In this document: piece after piece, positions 9,838 to 17,689 of the stretch
How positions within the stretch are numbered: position 1 is the first letter of the stretch
How the letters are laid out: each line of letters begins with the position of its first letter
Assembly: GCF_023151555.2 (NCBI RefSeq)
Contig: NZ_CP100425.1
Span: 3,348,001 to 3,412,000, forward strand
DNA: 64,000 nt
Origin: Photobacterium sp. CCB-ST2H9
GTDB lineage: Bacteria; Pseudomonadota; Gammaproteobacteria; Enterobacterales; Vibrionaceae
Direction of reading: 5' to 3'
Position numbers and translations under genes: made by a program
The notes under the pieces: model-generated
What the model saw: only the letters and a program-made list of their open reading frames with translations
What the model was told of the DNA's origin: nothing
Database searches by the model: none

Positions 9838-9960
9838 AGAAAAGAGACGGGAGTCACGAAACCCCCGTCATCAGTTTGGTTTTCAGGATCTGTGGTAGAT
9901 TGATTGGGTACGAAGCAATCGACGGTTTTGGCGAACCGTTATCCACACAACAGAACTTAA
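9838..9960 (-). ncRNA. candidate antisense RNA over the mtlA leader (MtlS-like)
   Basis: On the minus strand, positions 9869 to 9846 form a hairpin (GACGGG / CCCGTC, 12-nt loop) followed directly by TCTTTTCTT, a good intrinsic terminator. On the plus strand the same hairpin is not followed by a clean T run. A minus-strand transcript ending there would be antisense to the mtlA 5' leader. In Vibrio cholerae the sRNA MtlS (about 120 nt) is antisense to the mtlA leader and represses MtlA synthesis, so location and orientation fit. The 5' end is a guess; I see no strong promoter on this strand. Confidence 0.45.
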
Positions 9961-9986
9961 AACTGAACATCAAACGGGGAAAGGTC

Positions 9987-11942
9987 ATGATATCACCAGA
10001 CACCAAGATCAAGATACAGAATTTTGGTCGCTTCCTCTCCAACATGGTGATGCCCAATATTGGTGCATTCATCGCTTGGGGGTTTATCACCGCACTGTTT
10101 ATTCCGACCGGCTGGCTGCCAAATGAGACGATCGCCAAGCTGGTTGGCCCGATGATCACCTACCTGCTGCCGCTGCTGATTGGTTATACCGGCGGTAAAC
10201 TGGTTGGTGGCGACCGGGGCGCTGTCGTCGGTGCCGTCACCACGATGGGTGTGATTGTCGGTACCGATATTCCTATGTTCATGGGGGCCATGATTGTCGG
10301 CCCGATGGGCGGCTGGGCCATTAAGCACTTTGATAAAGCCGTGGAAGGCAAAATCAAAAGCGGCTTCGAAATGCTGGTCAATAACTTCTCCGCCGGTATC
10401 ATTGGTATGATCTGTGCCATTATTGCCTTCTTCCTGATCGGCCCTTTCGTGAAGATTCTCTCCGGTGGCCTGGCAGCAGGTGTGAACTTCCTGGTGGATG
10501 CCGGATTGTTACCCCTGACCTCAATTTTCGTTGAACCGGCGAAGATCCTCTTCCTGAATAATGCGATTAACCATGGCATTTTCTCGCCGCTGGGAATCCA
10601 GCAATCCAATGAAATAGGCCAGTCCATCTTCTTCCTGATTGAAGCCAACCCGGGTCCTGGGCTTGGTATTTTACTGGCGTACATCATGTTCGGTCGCGGC
10701 ACGGCAAAACAAACCGCCGGGGGTGCTGCCATCATTCACTTCTTCGGTGGGATCCACGAGATTTACTTCCCGTATATTCTGATGAACCCGCGCCTGATCC
10801 TGGCCGCCATAGCTGGCGGGATGACAGGGGTTTTCACCCTGACCCTGTTCCACGCAGGTCTGGTTTCTCCCGCTTCACCTGGCTCAATCTTTGCTGTCAT
10901 GCTGATGGCGCCGAAGTCTTCCATGGTCGGTGTCCTGTGCTCCATTGCAGCAGCGGCAAGCGTATCCTTCCTGGTTGCGTCACTCCTGCTGAAAACCCAG
11001 AAAGTGACCGACGAAGATGACGGTACCTCGCTGGAAGCAGCCAGTGAAAAAATGAAGGCCATGAAATCCGGTAAATCCTCTGAAGGCAAGGCCACGGTCA
11101 ATGCAAAACAGTCTTCCGGGGCAGAACTGAGCCAAGTGCGCCGTATAATTGTGGCCTGTGATGCCGGCATGGGGTCGAGTGCCATGGGTGCCGGTCTGCT
11201 GCGCAAAAAAGTGAATGAAGCCAGACTGAATATTGAGGTCACCAACAGTGCCATCAATAACCTGCCGGATGATGTCGATGTAGTGATCACACACCGGGAT
11301 CTGACGGAACGTGCCCGCAAGCACGCTCCGCATGCCTGTCATATTTCACTGACCAACTTCCTGGACGGTCAGGTTTATAACGATCTGATCACCCGGATTA
11401 TCGCCGCCAGCAGTCCGGATGCCGCCAATGACCCGACACTGGTCAAGCTGACCCCGGTGGCAGCCAACGATGATTCACTGGCACCGCAACCACCCACAGT
11501 GTTCCAGATCCAGGCCGACAATATTCATCTGGGACTGAAAGCTACAAATAAGGAAGAAGCCATCCGCTTCGCCGGTGAACAACTGGTGAAACTGGGCTAT
11601 GCCGAACCAGATTACGTGAATGCCATGTTCGACCGTGAAGCTCTGGTCCCCACTTATCTCGGCGAGTCCATTGCGGTGCCGCACGGCACGGTCGAGGCCA
11701 AGGACCGCGTGATCAAAACCGGCATCGTCATTTGCCAGTACCCGGACGGCGTCCTGTTTACCGAAGACGAAGATGACATCGCCCATCTGGTGATCGGCAT
11801 CGCCGCCAAAAATGATGAACATATTCAAGTGATTACAACCATCACCAATGCACTGGATGATCCAGAGGCCATTGAGCGCCTCAAACGGACGCAGGACGTG
11901 CAAGAAGTGCTGAGCATTCTTGCCAGCGAAGAAGCAGCCTGA
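9987..11942 (+). CDS. mtlA: mannitol-specific PTS enzyme IICBA
   Basis: Inner-membrane phosphotransferase permease that imports mannitol and phosphorylates it to mannitol-1-phosphate, the substrate of MtlD. The 651 residues carry all three domains. IIC has several membrane segments (about 15-340) and the substrate motif GIHE at 255-258. IIB holds phosphocysteine Cys391 in VACDAGMGSSAM. IIA holds the active His566 in SIAVPHGTVE. A charged, low-complexity linker lies at 341-385. ATG 9987 follows GGGGAAAGG and gives the family N-terminus; an upstream in-frame reading from 9876 would cover the leader and the candidate antisense RNA. mtlD follows after 57 bp. Confidence 0.97.
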   Translation: MISPDTKIKIQNFGRFLSNMVMPNIGAFIAWGFITALFIPTGWLPNETIAKLVGPMITYLLPLLIGYTGGKLVGGDRGAVVGAVTTMGVIVGTDIPMFMGAMIVGPMGGWAIKHFDKAVEGKIKSGFEMLVNNFSAGIIGMICAIIAFFLIGPFVKILSGGLAAGVNFLVDAGLLPLTSIFVEPAKILFLNNAINHGIFSPLGIQQSNEIGQSIFFLIEANPGPGLGILLAYIMFGRGTAKQTAGGAAIIHFFGGIHEIYFPYILMNPRLILAAIAGGMTGVFTLTLFHAGLVSPASPGSIFAVMLMAPKSSMVGVLCSIAAAASVSFLVASLLLKTQKVTDEDDGTSLEAASEKMKAMKSGKSSEGKATVNAKQSSGAELSQVRRIIVACDAGMGSSAMGAGLLRKKVNEARLNIEVTNSAINNLPDDVDVVITHRDLTERARKHAPHACHISLTNFLDGQVYNDLITRIIAASSPDAANDPTLVKLTPVAANDDSLAPQPPTVFQIQADNIHLGLKATNKEEAIRFAGEQLVKLGYAEPDYVNAMFDREALVPTYLGESIAVPHGTVEAKDRVIKTGIVICQYPDGVLFTEDEDDIAHLVIGIAAKNDEHIQVITTITNALDDPEAIERLKRTQDVQEVLSILASEEAA

Positions 11943-11999
11943 GGCAGTGTCTTTCGGGGCCGGGCTCGCCGGCCTCTCTCATTGAAGGTAGGAATCATC

Positions 12000-13148
12000 A
12001 TGAAAGCAGTTCATTTTGGCGCTGGCAATATCGGCCGCGGATTCATCGGTAAAGTTCTGGCAGATGCACAAGTCAATGTTACTTTTGCCGACGTCAACGA
12101 GCCACTCATCGATCAGCTCAGCCATGCGCAGTCTTATACCGTCAAAGTGGTAGGCAACGACTGCCATCTCGATACGGTCAGTCATATCACAGCCGTGAAT
12201 GCCGCAGGGCCGGATGTCATCGATCAAATTGTCCAGACAGATTTGATCACCACAGCCGTCGGCCCGGCGGTGCTGGATAAAATCGCCAGAACCATTGCCG
12301 AAGGGCTGACCAAGCGGTTTGCTTCGGGCAACCAGCAGCCCCTGAATATCATCGCCTGTGAAAACATGGTCCGGGGCACCACTCACCTGAAAGCCGAAGT
12401 CTACAAACATTTGTCGCCGGCGGATCAGACACTGGCAGATGACTACGTGGGTTTTGTTGATTCTGCTGTCGATCGCATCGTCCCGCCTGCGGATGCCGCC
12501 AACGACGATCCGCTGGAAGTCACCGTCGAAAGTTTCAGCGAGTGGATTGTCGACCAGCAACAGTTTAAAGGCGACATTCCTGCCATCGCTGGCATGGAAA
12601 CCACCAACGATCTGATGGCTTTTGTTGAACGGAAGTTGTTTACACTCAACACTGGTCATATCATGACGGCGTATCTGGGCGCTTTACGCGGTTATGAAAC
12701 CATCCGGGATGCCATTGAGGATAACGATATTCGTGCTCAGGTCAGAAATGCCATGCGCGAAAGCGGTGAAGTGCTGATCCGCCGCTACGGCTTCGACCGG
12801 GACCAGCACAATGCCTATATCGAAAAAATCCTGACCCGTTTTGCCAATCCCTTCCTGCGTGATGAGATTGACCGGGTCGGCCGACAGCCCATCCGTAAAC
12901 TGGGCAGTAACGACCGGCTGATTAAACCATTACTGGGAACGATTGAATACGGAACACCCAACCAAACCCTGATCACCGGGATTGCGGCGGCACTGAAGTA
13001 CGTCAATCCCAGCGATCCGCAGGCGGTCGAGTTACAAAACACATTGAGAGAAAAAGGGGTATGCCAGACACTGGCTCAATACACCGGACTGGATGCTGGC
13101 AGCGATGCGGCCCGCCGGATTGAACAGTGCTATCAGGCCTTATCCTGA
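12000..13148 (+). CDS. mtlD: mannitol-1-phosphate 5-dehydrogenase
   Basis: Cytosolic NAD-dependent enzyme that oxidises mannitol-1-phosphate, the product of MtlA, to fructose-6-phosphate for glycolysis. From ATG 12000 the protein has 382 residues, the same as E. coli MtlD. The N-terminal Rossmann motif is [14 protein letters not shown], and the C-terminal domain has the polyol-dehydrogenase stretch with [11 protein letters not shown] and the lysine-containing REKGVC region near the end. AGGTAGGAA sits just upstream. An in-frame TTG at 11982 is less likely. The gene lies between mtlA and mtlR, with a terminator-like hairpin behind it. Confidence 0.97.
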   Translation: MKAVHFGAGNIGRGFIGKVLADAQVNVTFADVNEPLIDQLSHAQSYTVKVVGNDCHLDTVSHITAVNAAGPDVIDQIVQTDLITTAVGPAVLDKIARTIAEGLTKRFASGNQQPLNIIACENMVRGTTHLKAEVYKHLSPADQTLADDYVGFVDSAVDRIVPPADAANDDPLEVTVESFSEWIVDQQQFKGDIPAIAGMETTNDLMAFVERKLFTLNTGHIMTAYLGALRGYETIRDAIEDNDIRAQVRNAMRESGEVLIRRYGFDRDQHNAYIEKILTRFANPFLRDEIDRVGRQPIRKLGSNDRLIKPLLGTIEYGTPNQTLITGIAAALKYVNPSDPQAVELQNTLREKGVCQTLAQYTGLDAGSDAARRIEQCYQALS

Positions 13149-13154
13149 AAATTG

Positions 13155-13179
13155 ACGGGGAGTGCGCTCCCCGTTTTTT
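13155..13179 (+). terminator. intrinsic terminator between mtlD and mtlR
   Basis: A perfect 8-bp stem ACGGGGAG / CTCCCCGT with a TGCG loop is followed by six T. It lies inside the mtlADR operon, so it should reduce mtlR transcription unless mtlR has its own promoter. Confidence 0.88.
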
Positions 13180-13201
13180 GCAGCAAAGAGAACTTTTATC
13201 C

Positions 13202-13732
13202 ATGCCACCATGTGAACACGAAGCAGACATCATTGAGCGACTGAACGAAGCCAACACAGTCCGCGGCTTTTTCATTGCCACTGTTGAGATTCTGGAGGAA
13301 GCGGTGGACAGACTGATCCAGCGGATTTTCCGGAAAGATGACTTTGCGGTGAAGTCCGTGGTGGAGCCTTTGTTGCACGATTCTGGCCCGCTCGGAGAAC
13401 TGACGGTGCGTCTGAAACTACTGTATGGACTGGGCGTCATTGCACAGCCTGTTTATCAGGATATTGAACGCTGTCTTCGGATCAGAGACATGCTCAACCG
13501 GGACGGCTCTGAATACAGCTTTACGGACCCTAAAATCATCAAAGAGATTAAAGCGCTGCATCAGGCGAATGTGATGGGCGTGGCTCAGCTCGACATGGCC
13601 CCCATCTCAGAAGACATTGATCTCAGCTTCTATCAGATGCAAATGGCCCGGCAGGAACAGGTGGTGAAATCTACTCTGGCACTGGCCATTTCAGGGATTG
13701 CGACTGAACTGAACAAAGACAGCCCGTTTTAA
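13202..13732 (+). CDS. mtlR: mannitol operon repressor
   Basis: MtlR is the repressor of the mtl operon in enterics and vibrios. It lacks a classical helix-turn-helix, and its exact mode of action is debated. The 176-residue product is largely helical, with conserved segments ANTVRGFFIATVEILEEAV, EPLLHDSGPLGELTVRLKLLYGLG (about 60-83) and the IRDMLNR region. ATG 13202 fits the family start; in-frame codons upstream overlap the end of mtlD. The 53-bp gap to mtlD contains an intrinsic terminator, suggesting lower expression than mtlAD. Confidence 0.94.
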   Translation: MPPCEHEADIIERLNEANTVRGFFIATVEILEEAVDRLIQRIFRKDDFAVKSVVEPLLHDSGPLGELTVRLKLLYGLGVIAQPVYQDIERCLRIRDMLNRDGSEYSFTDPKIIKEIKALHQANVMGVAQLDMAPISEDIDLSFYQMQMARQEQVVKSTLALAISGIATELNKDSPF

Positions 13733-13788
13733 TCCACGGTCTGTCTCTGCCCATGCAAGCGCTCTCCTCTTAGACCCAAGCAATTGGG

Positions 13789-14490
13789 TCAGGAATAAAT
13801 TTCATCCGCCTGCTGATACCCATCAGCGAATTCAAGAATCGCTGCAAAGATAGTGTCAGCTTCTTCAGGATGACAGTTCACTTCATGGTAAAAGGCAAAC
13901 GATGACACATCCGCCCTCACCTTAATCCACCTCTTTGTTGGATGGAGAGCAACTTTACCTTTTTCATAGAATAAAGCAGTAAGTTCCTCTTTTTTCTTTT
14001 CAAAACCGGTGAAGTTAAAAGCCATCAGTGCCATACCGCCAGCCCCAACAAAAGCAAACGGCCCCAAAATAAAGACAGAAAGAATACAGACGACAATGCC
14101 AACACGAGCAAGTTTTCGCACAGCACTGTATGCGGATTCAGGAATATCTTCGAGTTGGGTATAGCGAATCCCGAGCGCGGTTAATTGATAGTGATAAACC
14201 CAAGGCGAACAAGCAAAGTTCTTTAAAAAGATCCACCATCCCCAGCCTAAACCAAAACAGAGAAAAAGTTTTGGTAAAAACCAGTAACTGCCAGGTTCAT
14301 AACTGGCAGCAAAGAATATCCCACCAAAGAGAACACTGATCAGAATATAAAAATCTTGTCGAAATTTATCGATTGTGACTATTGCTGTCCATTCAAACAA
14401 TACAGGCGCGTCTTTCAACTGCGCTTTCATTGCTTTCACTTGTTCGTCACTGATTTCAGCAATGTTCCTGTGTTCTTGTGTTTCACTCAT
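13789..14490 (-). CDS. unrecognised membrane protein, 233 residues
   Basis: I do not recognise the family. The product has a soluble acidic N-terminus (1-40), hydrophobic segments at about 46-63, 70-89 and 128-158 (the last perhaps two helices), and a mostly soluble C-terminal part rich in Lys, Glu and aromatic residues. That pattern suggests an inner-membrane protein with a cytoplasmic tail. An AAGGG-type ribosome binding site precedes the ATG. It converges on mtlR and is followed by a weak hairpin (13773-13790) that overlaps its stop. Its upstream region is clearly AT-rich, unlike the neighbours, so it may be a later arrival between mtlR and ppnP. No partner gene is adjacent. Confidence 0.75.
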   Translation of the reverse strand: MSETQEHRNIAEISDEQVKAMKAQLKDAPVLFEWTAIVTIDKFRQDFYILISVLFGGIFFAASYEPGSYWFLPKLFLCFGLGWGWWIFLKNFACSPWVYHYQLTALGIRYTQLEDIPESAYSAVRKLARVGIVVCILSVFILGPFAFVGAGGMALMAFNFTGFEKKKEELTALFYEKGKVALHPTKRWIKVRADVSSFAFYHEVNCHPEEADTIFAAILEFADGYQQADEIYS

Positions 14491-14974
14491 TGAGGGGCCC
14501 TTAAAACAGATGACTCATTTTTTCAAAATTCACGCATATATATTTACTTTAAAATACTTCAATGAATTTTTTTACTTATTTATTTTCAACAGCAAATTGA
14601 TTATTCATATTCAGTTCGACATCAGCATTCAGACATTTATAACAAAATTATAAACTGTTGGGGGTTATTCCAGGTTAGATGTCCTTTGATTGATATGTTT
14701 AAATGGGAGGATAATCACTTTCGTTGATTGAACATGATTTTATTTTTGAAGACAGTTCCAAGAGGCACATTAAACGGATAATACAAAACAAGATCTAATC
14801 AATTTATCAAATGAGATCTCATTTAAAAACCCAGAGCCACACTGAGTGCAAAGCTTGATTAAGGAGCGAGCTTCAATACATCAAAATAGGGAGAAGAGAG
14901 TGGGATACGCACAAGGGATTCAATACTGACAGCACCGGATCGGTATGGATCCGACCCGGTCTGATTTAACTAGC
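14491..14974. other. AT-rich intergenic region without a gene
   Basis: These 484 bases are distinctly AT-rich up to about 14830. They contain a perfect 16-bp palindrome AAATGAGATCTCATTT at 14809-14824 and an imperfect hairpin at 14934-14960 just past the ppnP stop that lacks a T tract on either strand. I see no open frame worth calling. Confidence 0.6.
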
Positions 14975-15256
14975 TTACAAATAATCACACAAATAAGCGG
15001 TGGTTTCTTCAATGCGAACATCGAAAGCGGCATCACCTGGTACTTCAAAGTCGTCACCGGCGTTGTAGGTTTCCCACTCAACATGGCCCGGCAGCTTCAC
15101 GGTAATCGTCCCTTTCACAACCGTCATGCGCTCAGGCGCCGCGGTTGAGAAAGTGTAATTGCCAGGCAGCATCACGCCAACACTGCTGCGCGCACCCTGC
15201 GCTTCAAAGCCAATTGACTTTACATTTCCATCAAAATATTCGTTCGTATTCAGCAT
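14975..15256 (-). CDS. ppnP: pyrimidine/purine nucleoside phosphorylase PpnP (DUF1255)
   Basis: A small cupin-fold enzyme (YaiE/PpnP) that splits nucleosides with phosphate into base and ribose-1-phosphate. The 93 residues match the family length. Family stretches include the N-terminal NEYFDGNVKSIGFE, the GVMLPGNYTFSTAAPERMTVVKG strand region, and the C-terminal ipsum GDDFEVPGDAAFDVR cupin motif. AAGGA lies before the ATG. It is followed on the right by zntR on the same strand with a 92-bp gap, and I see no functional link to it. Nucleoside salvage would fit loosely with the nearby purHD, but that is inference. Confidence 0.93.
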   Translation of the reverse strand: MLNTNEYFDGNVKSIGFEAQGARSSVGVMLPGNYTFSTAAPERMTVVKGTITVKLPGHVEWETYNAGDDFEVPGDAAFDVRIEETTAYLCDYL

Positions 15257-15348
15257 GATATTCCTTATCCTGAAAAAGCTGGATGCCTCACGCTACCACA
15301 GTTCATGAGGGGCGCATACCTCTTTCTTTATGTCCGGAAAACGGCGGC

Positions 15349-15765
15349 TCAGTGGGGTTCATCCGCCAGGGCTTCGAGGATCGAACAATGGCTGGCATCA
15401 TCGTCTGCTTCCCCGCAACAGGCATCATTAATCTTCTTCAGAGCGCGTCGAATTCGCTGCAGCTCTGCCAGTTTGGCATCAATGTCTTCGAGCTTAGCCT
15501 GGGTAATCGCTTTCACCTCAGCACAGCTGTGCTGATCGGCTTCCAGACGGATGGTCAGCAGTTCTCGAATTTCCTCAAGACTGAGCCCGACCGCCTTTGC
15601 ACGCAAAATAAAACGGACGCGGGATAAGTCTTCCTCATGATACAGACGGTATCCGCCTTCACTGCGCTCCCGGGGCACCAGCAAGCCGTTTTTTTCATAA
15701 AACCGCAGGGTGTCACTGCTGACGTCGCACAATTTAGCCAGCTGTCCAATCAAATACCTAGCCAT
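15349..15765 (-). CDS. zntR: MerR-family zinc-responsive regulator
   Basis: A 138-residue MerR-type transcription activator. The N-terminal winged helix-turn-helix reads IGQLAKLCDVSSDTLRFYEK, followed by the wing EGGYRLY, a long dimerisation helix (about 75-110) and a metal-binding tail. Cys81, the pair Cys116-Cys117 and Cys127 with His126 match the ZntR zinc-site pattern (E. coli Cys79, Cys114, Cys115, Cys124). CueR-type proteins lack the CC pair here, so ZntR is preferred. Its usual target, the zinc exporter gene zntA, is not in this window. It is divergent from purH, sharing the 217-bp region with the PurR operator. Confidence 0.92.
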   Translation of the reverse strand: MARYLIGQLAKLCDVSSDTLRFYEKNGLLVPRERSEGGYRLYHEEDLSRVRFILRAKAVGLSLEEIRELLTIRLEADQHSCAEVKAITQAKLEDIDAKLAELQRIRRALKKINDACCGEADDDASHCSILEALADEPH

Positions 15766-15828
15766 TGGGTTTCAAAGCTCCTCTCCTCCTGCCATTGCAG
15801 ACACACCGTTCCAGACAAAAAACGCCCA

Positions 15829-15866
15829 AGGCAAACGTTTGCGCAACGCAGGGAATCATGTAAAAT
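15829..15866 (+). promoter_or_regulatory. purHD promoter with PurR operator
   Basis: AGGCAAACGTTTGCGC (15829-15844) contains the perfect palindrome GCAAACGTTTGC and matches the PurR box. It overlaps the -35 box TTGCGC (15839-15844), which is 16 bp from a -10 box TAAAAT (15861-15866). Repression by PurR with hypoxanthine or guanine follows from the family knowledge. Confidence 0.88.
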
Positions 15867-15907
15867 ACGCGCCATCACTCAATCCCGTCCACTCTGCCGG
15901 ATGAGGC

Positions 15908-15954
15908 TATTTGCCAAAGGCAACCGTACGTTTCTGGTCAGCTTTTGGCAAATA
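15908..15954 (+). other. long hairpin in the purH leader
   Basis: TATTTGCCAAA (15908-15918) and TTTGGCAAATA (15944-15954) are perfect inverted repeats. Three further pairs including one G-T extend the stem to 14 bp around a 19-nt loop. It lies in the transcribed leader, about 29 nt before the purH ATG, and no T tract follows, so it is not an intrinsic terminator. Confidence 0.8.
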
Positions 15955-15982
15955 ATTCACCGCAATCAAAGAGATGGTAGCA

Positions 15983-17593
15983 ATGGAAAACGCTCGTCCT
16001 ATTCGCCGTGCTCTGATCAGCGTATCAGACAAAACGGGAATTGTTGAATTCGCACAAGCTCTTGCCAACCGTGGCGTCGATATTCTGTCCACCGGTGGGA
16101 CTGCCCGCCTCCTGGCTGACCAGGGCATTCAGGTTACTGAAGTTTCCGACTACACCAGCTTCCCTGAAATGATGGATGGCCGCGTGAAGACCCTGCACCC
16201 GAAAGTACACGGTGGCGTACTGGGGCGTCGTGGTCAGGATGATGCAATCATGGCTGAGCATGGCATTGCACCGATTGATATGGTGGTGGTGAACCTGTAT
16301 CCGTTCGCGGCAACCGTCGCCAAACCAGGCTGTACGCTGGAAGATGCGATCGAGAACATCGATATCGGCGGCCCGACGATGGTACGCAGCGCAGCGAAAA
16401 ACCACAAAGACGTCACCATTGTGGTTAATGCACACGACTACGACCGCGTGCTGGCGGAGATGGCCGACAACGACGGCTCTCTGACCCATGCCACCCGTTT
16501 TGATCTGGCCATTGCCGCATTCGAACACACCGCTGCTTACGATGGCATGATCGCCAACTACTTTGGCACCATGGTCCCTTCATATGGGGACCCTGCTGTT
16601 CATCAACAAGCGCAAGAAGGCGACGAGGCATCAAAATTCCCGCGCACCTTCAACCAGCAGTTCATCAAAAAACAAGACATGCGTTATGGCGAAAACAGCC
16701 ATCAGGATGCCGCGTTCTATGTGGAAGCCCAGCCTGAGGAAGCCTCTGTGGCAACCGCACGCCAGCTGCAAGGCAAAGCGTTGTCTTACAACAATATCGC
16801 GGATACCGATGCCGCACTGGAATGCGTGAAAGAATTCGACCAGCCAGCCTGTGTCATCGTCAAACACGCTAACCCTTGTGGTGTTGCACTGGGTGCAACC
16901 CTGCTGGAAGCTTATGACCGCGCCTACAAGACCGACCCGACGTCAGCCTTCGGTGGTATTATTGCATTCAACGGCGAACTGGATGCCGAAACGGCAAAAG
17001 CCATTATCGACCGCCAGTTCGTGGAAGTGATTATTGCCCCGAGCGTCAGTGCTGAAGCGGCAGAAGTGGTCTCTGCCAAACAGAACGTCCGTCTGCTGGC
17101 ATGTGGTCAGTGGCACAGCAAAACGACTGGGTTCGACGTCAAACGCGTAAACGGCGGTCTGCTGGTTCAGGACCGTGATCAGGGGATGGTGACTCAGAGC
17201 GATCTGAAAGTCGTTTCCAAACGCCAGCCGACCGAAGAAGAACTGCGTGATGCGCTGTTCTGCTGGAAAGTCGCCAAATACGTCAAATCCAATGCGATTG
17301 TGTACGCCAAAGGCAACATGACCATTGGTGTCGGTGCCGGCCAGATGAGCCGCGTTTATTCTGCGAAAATCGCGGGCATCAAAGCCGCAGATGAAAATCT
17401 GGAAGTGGCTGGCAGTGTGATGGCGTCGGATGCCTTCTTCCCGTTCCGCGATGGCATTGATGCCGCAGCTGAAGCTGGGATCACCTGCGTGATTCAGCCG
17501 GGCGGTTCGATGCGCGACGAAGAAGTCATTGCGGCTGCCGATGAACACGGCATGGCGATGGTCTTCACGGGCATGCGTCATTTCCGTCACTAA
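15983..17593 (+). CDS. purH: bifunctional AICAR formyltransferase / IMP cyclohydrolase
   Basis: Catalyses the last two steps of IMP synthesis. From ATG 15983 the protein has 536 residues. The N-terminal IMP cyclohydrolase (about 1-200) begins [20 protein letters not shown] and holds STGGTARLL and [13 protein letters not shown]. The C-terminal formyltransferase has KHANPCG, with the catalytic Lys-His pair, and [10 protein letters not shown]. An in-frame ATG nine bases earlier (15974) would leave no room for the AAGAG ribosome site, so 15983 is chosen. It is controlled by the PurR operator and leader hairpin upstream, and purD follows after 96 bp. Confidence 0.98.
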   Translation: MENARPIRRALISVSDKTGIVEFAQALANRGVDILSTGGTARLLADQGIQVTEVSDYTSFPEMMDGRVKTLHPKVHGGVLGRRGQDDAIMAEHGIAPIDMVVVNLYPFAATVAKPGCTLEDAIENIDIGGPTMVRSAAKNHKDVTIVVNAHDYDRVLAEMADNDGSLTHATRFDLAIAAFEHTAAYDGMIANYFGTMVPSYGDPAVHQQAQEGDEASKFPRTFNQQFIKKQDMRYGENSHQDAAFYVEAQPEEASVATARQLQGKALSYNNIADTDAALECVKEFDQPACVIVKHANPCGVALGATLLEAYDRAYKTDPTSAFGGIIAFNGELDAETAKAIIDRQFVEVIIAPSVSAEAAEVVSAKQNVRLLACGQWHSKTTGFDVKRVNGGLLVQDRDQGMVTQSDLKVVSKRQPTEEELRDALFCWKVAKYVKSNAIVYAKGNMTIGVGAGQMSRVYSAKIAGIKAADENLEVAGSVMASDAFFPFRDGIDAAAEAGITCVIQPGGSMRDEEVIAAADEHGMAMVFTGMRHFRH

Positions 17594-17601
17594 CATTTCC
17601 C

Positions 17602-17624
17602 GAAGGCGTCCATTCGGCGCCTTC
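17602..17624 (+). other. hairpin between purH and purD
   Basis: A 7-bp stem GAAGGCG / CGCCTTC with a 9-nt loop is followed by CTGCG rather than a T run, so it is more likely an mRNA-stabilising or weakly attenuating element than a terminator. Confidence 0.6.
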
Positions 17625-17689
17625 CTGCGTATTTCAGCCTCTGATCTAATCAGGGGCTTTCCTCCATCTCACGAGGTAAAGGACTGAGC

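Noticed and set aside
14934..14960. Hairpin after ppnP as a terminator
   Set aside because: The stem has a mismatch and there is no T run on the minus strand after it.
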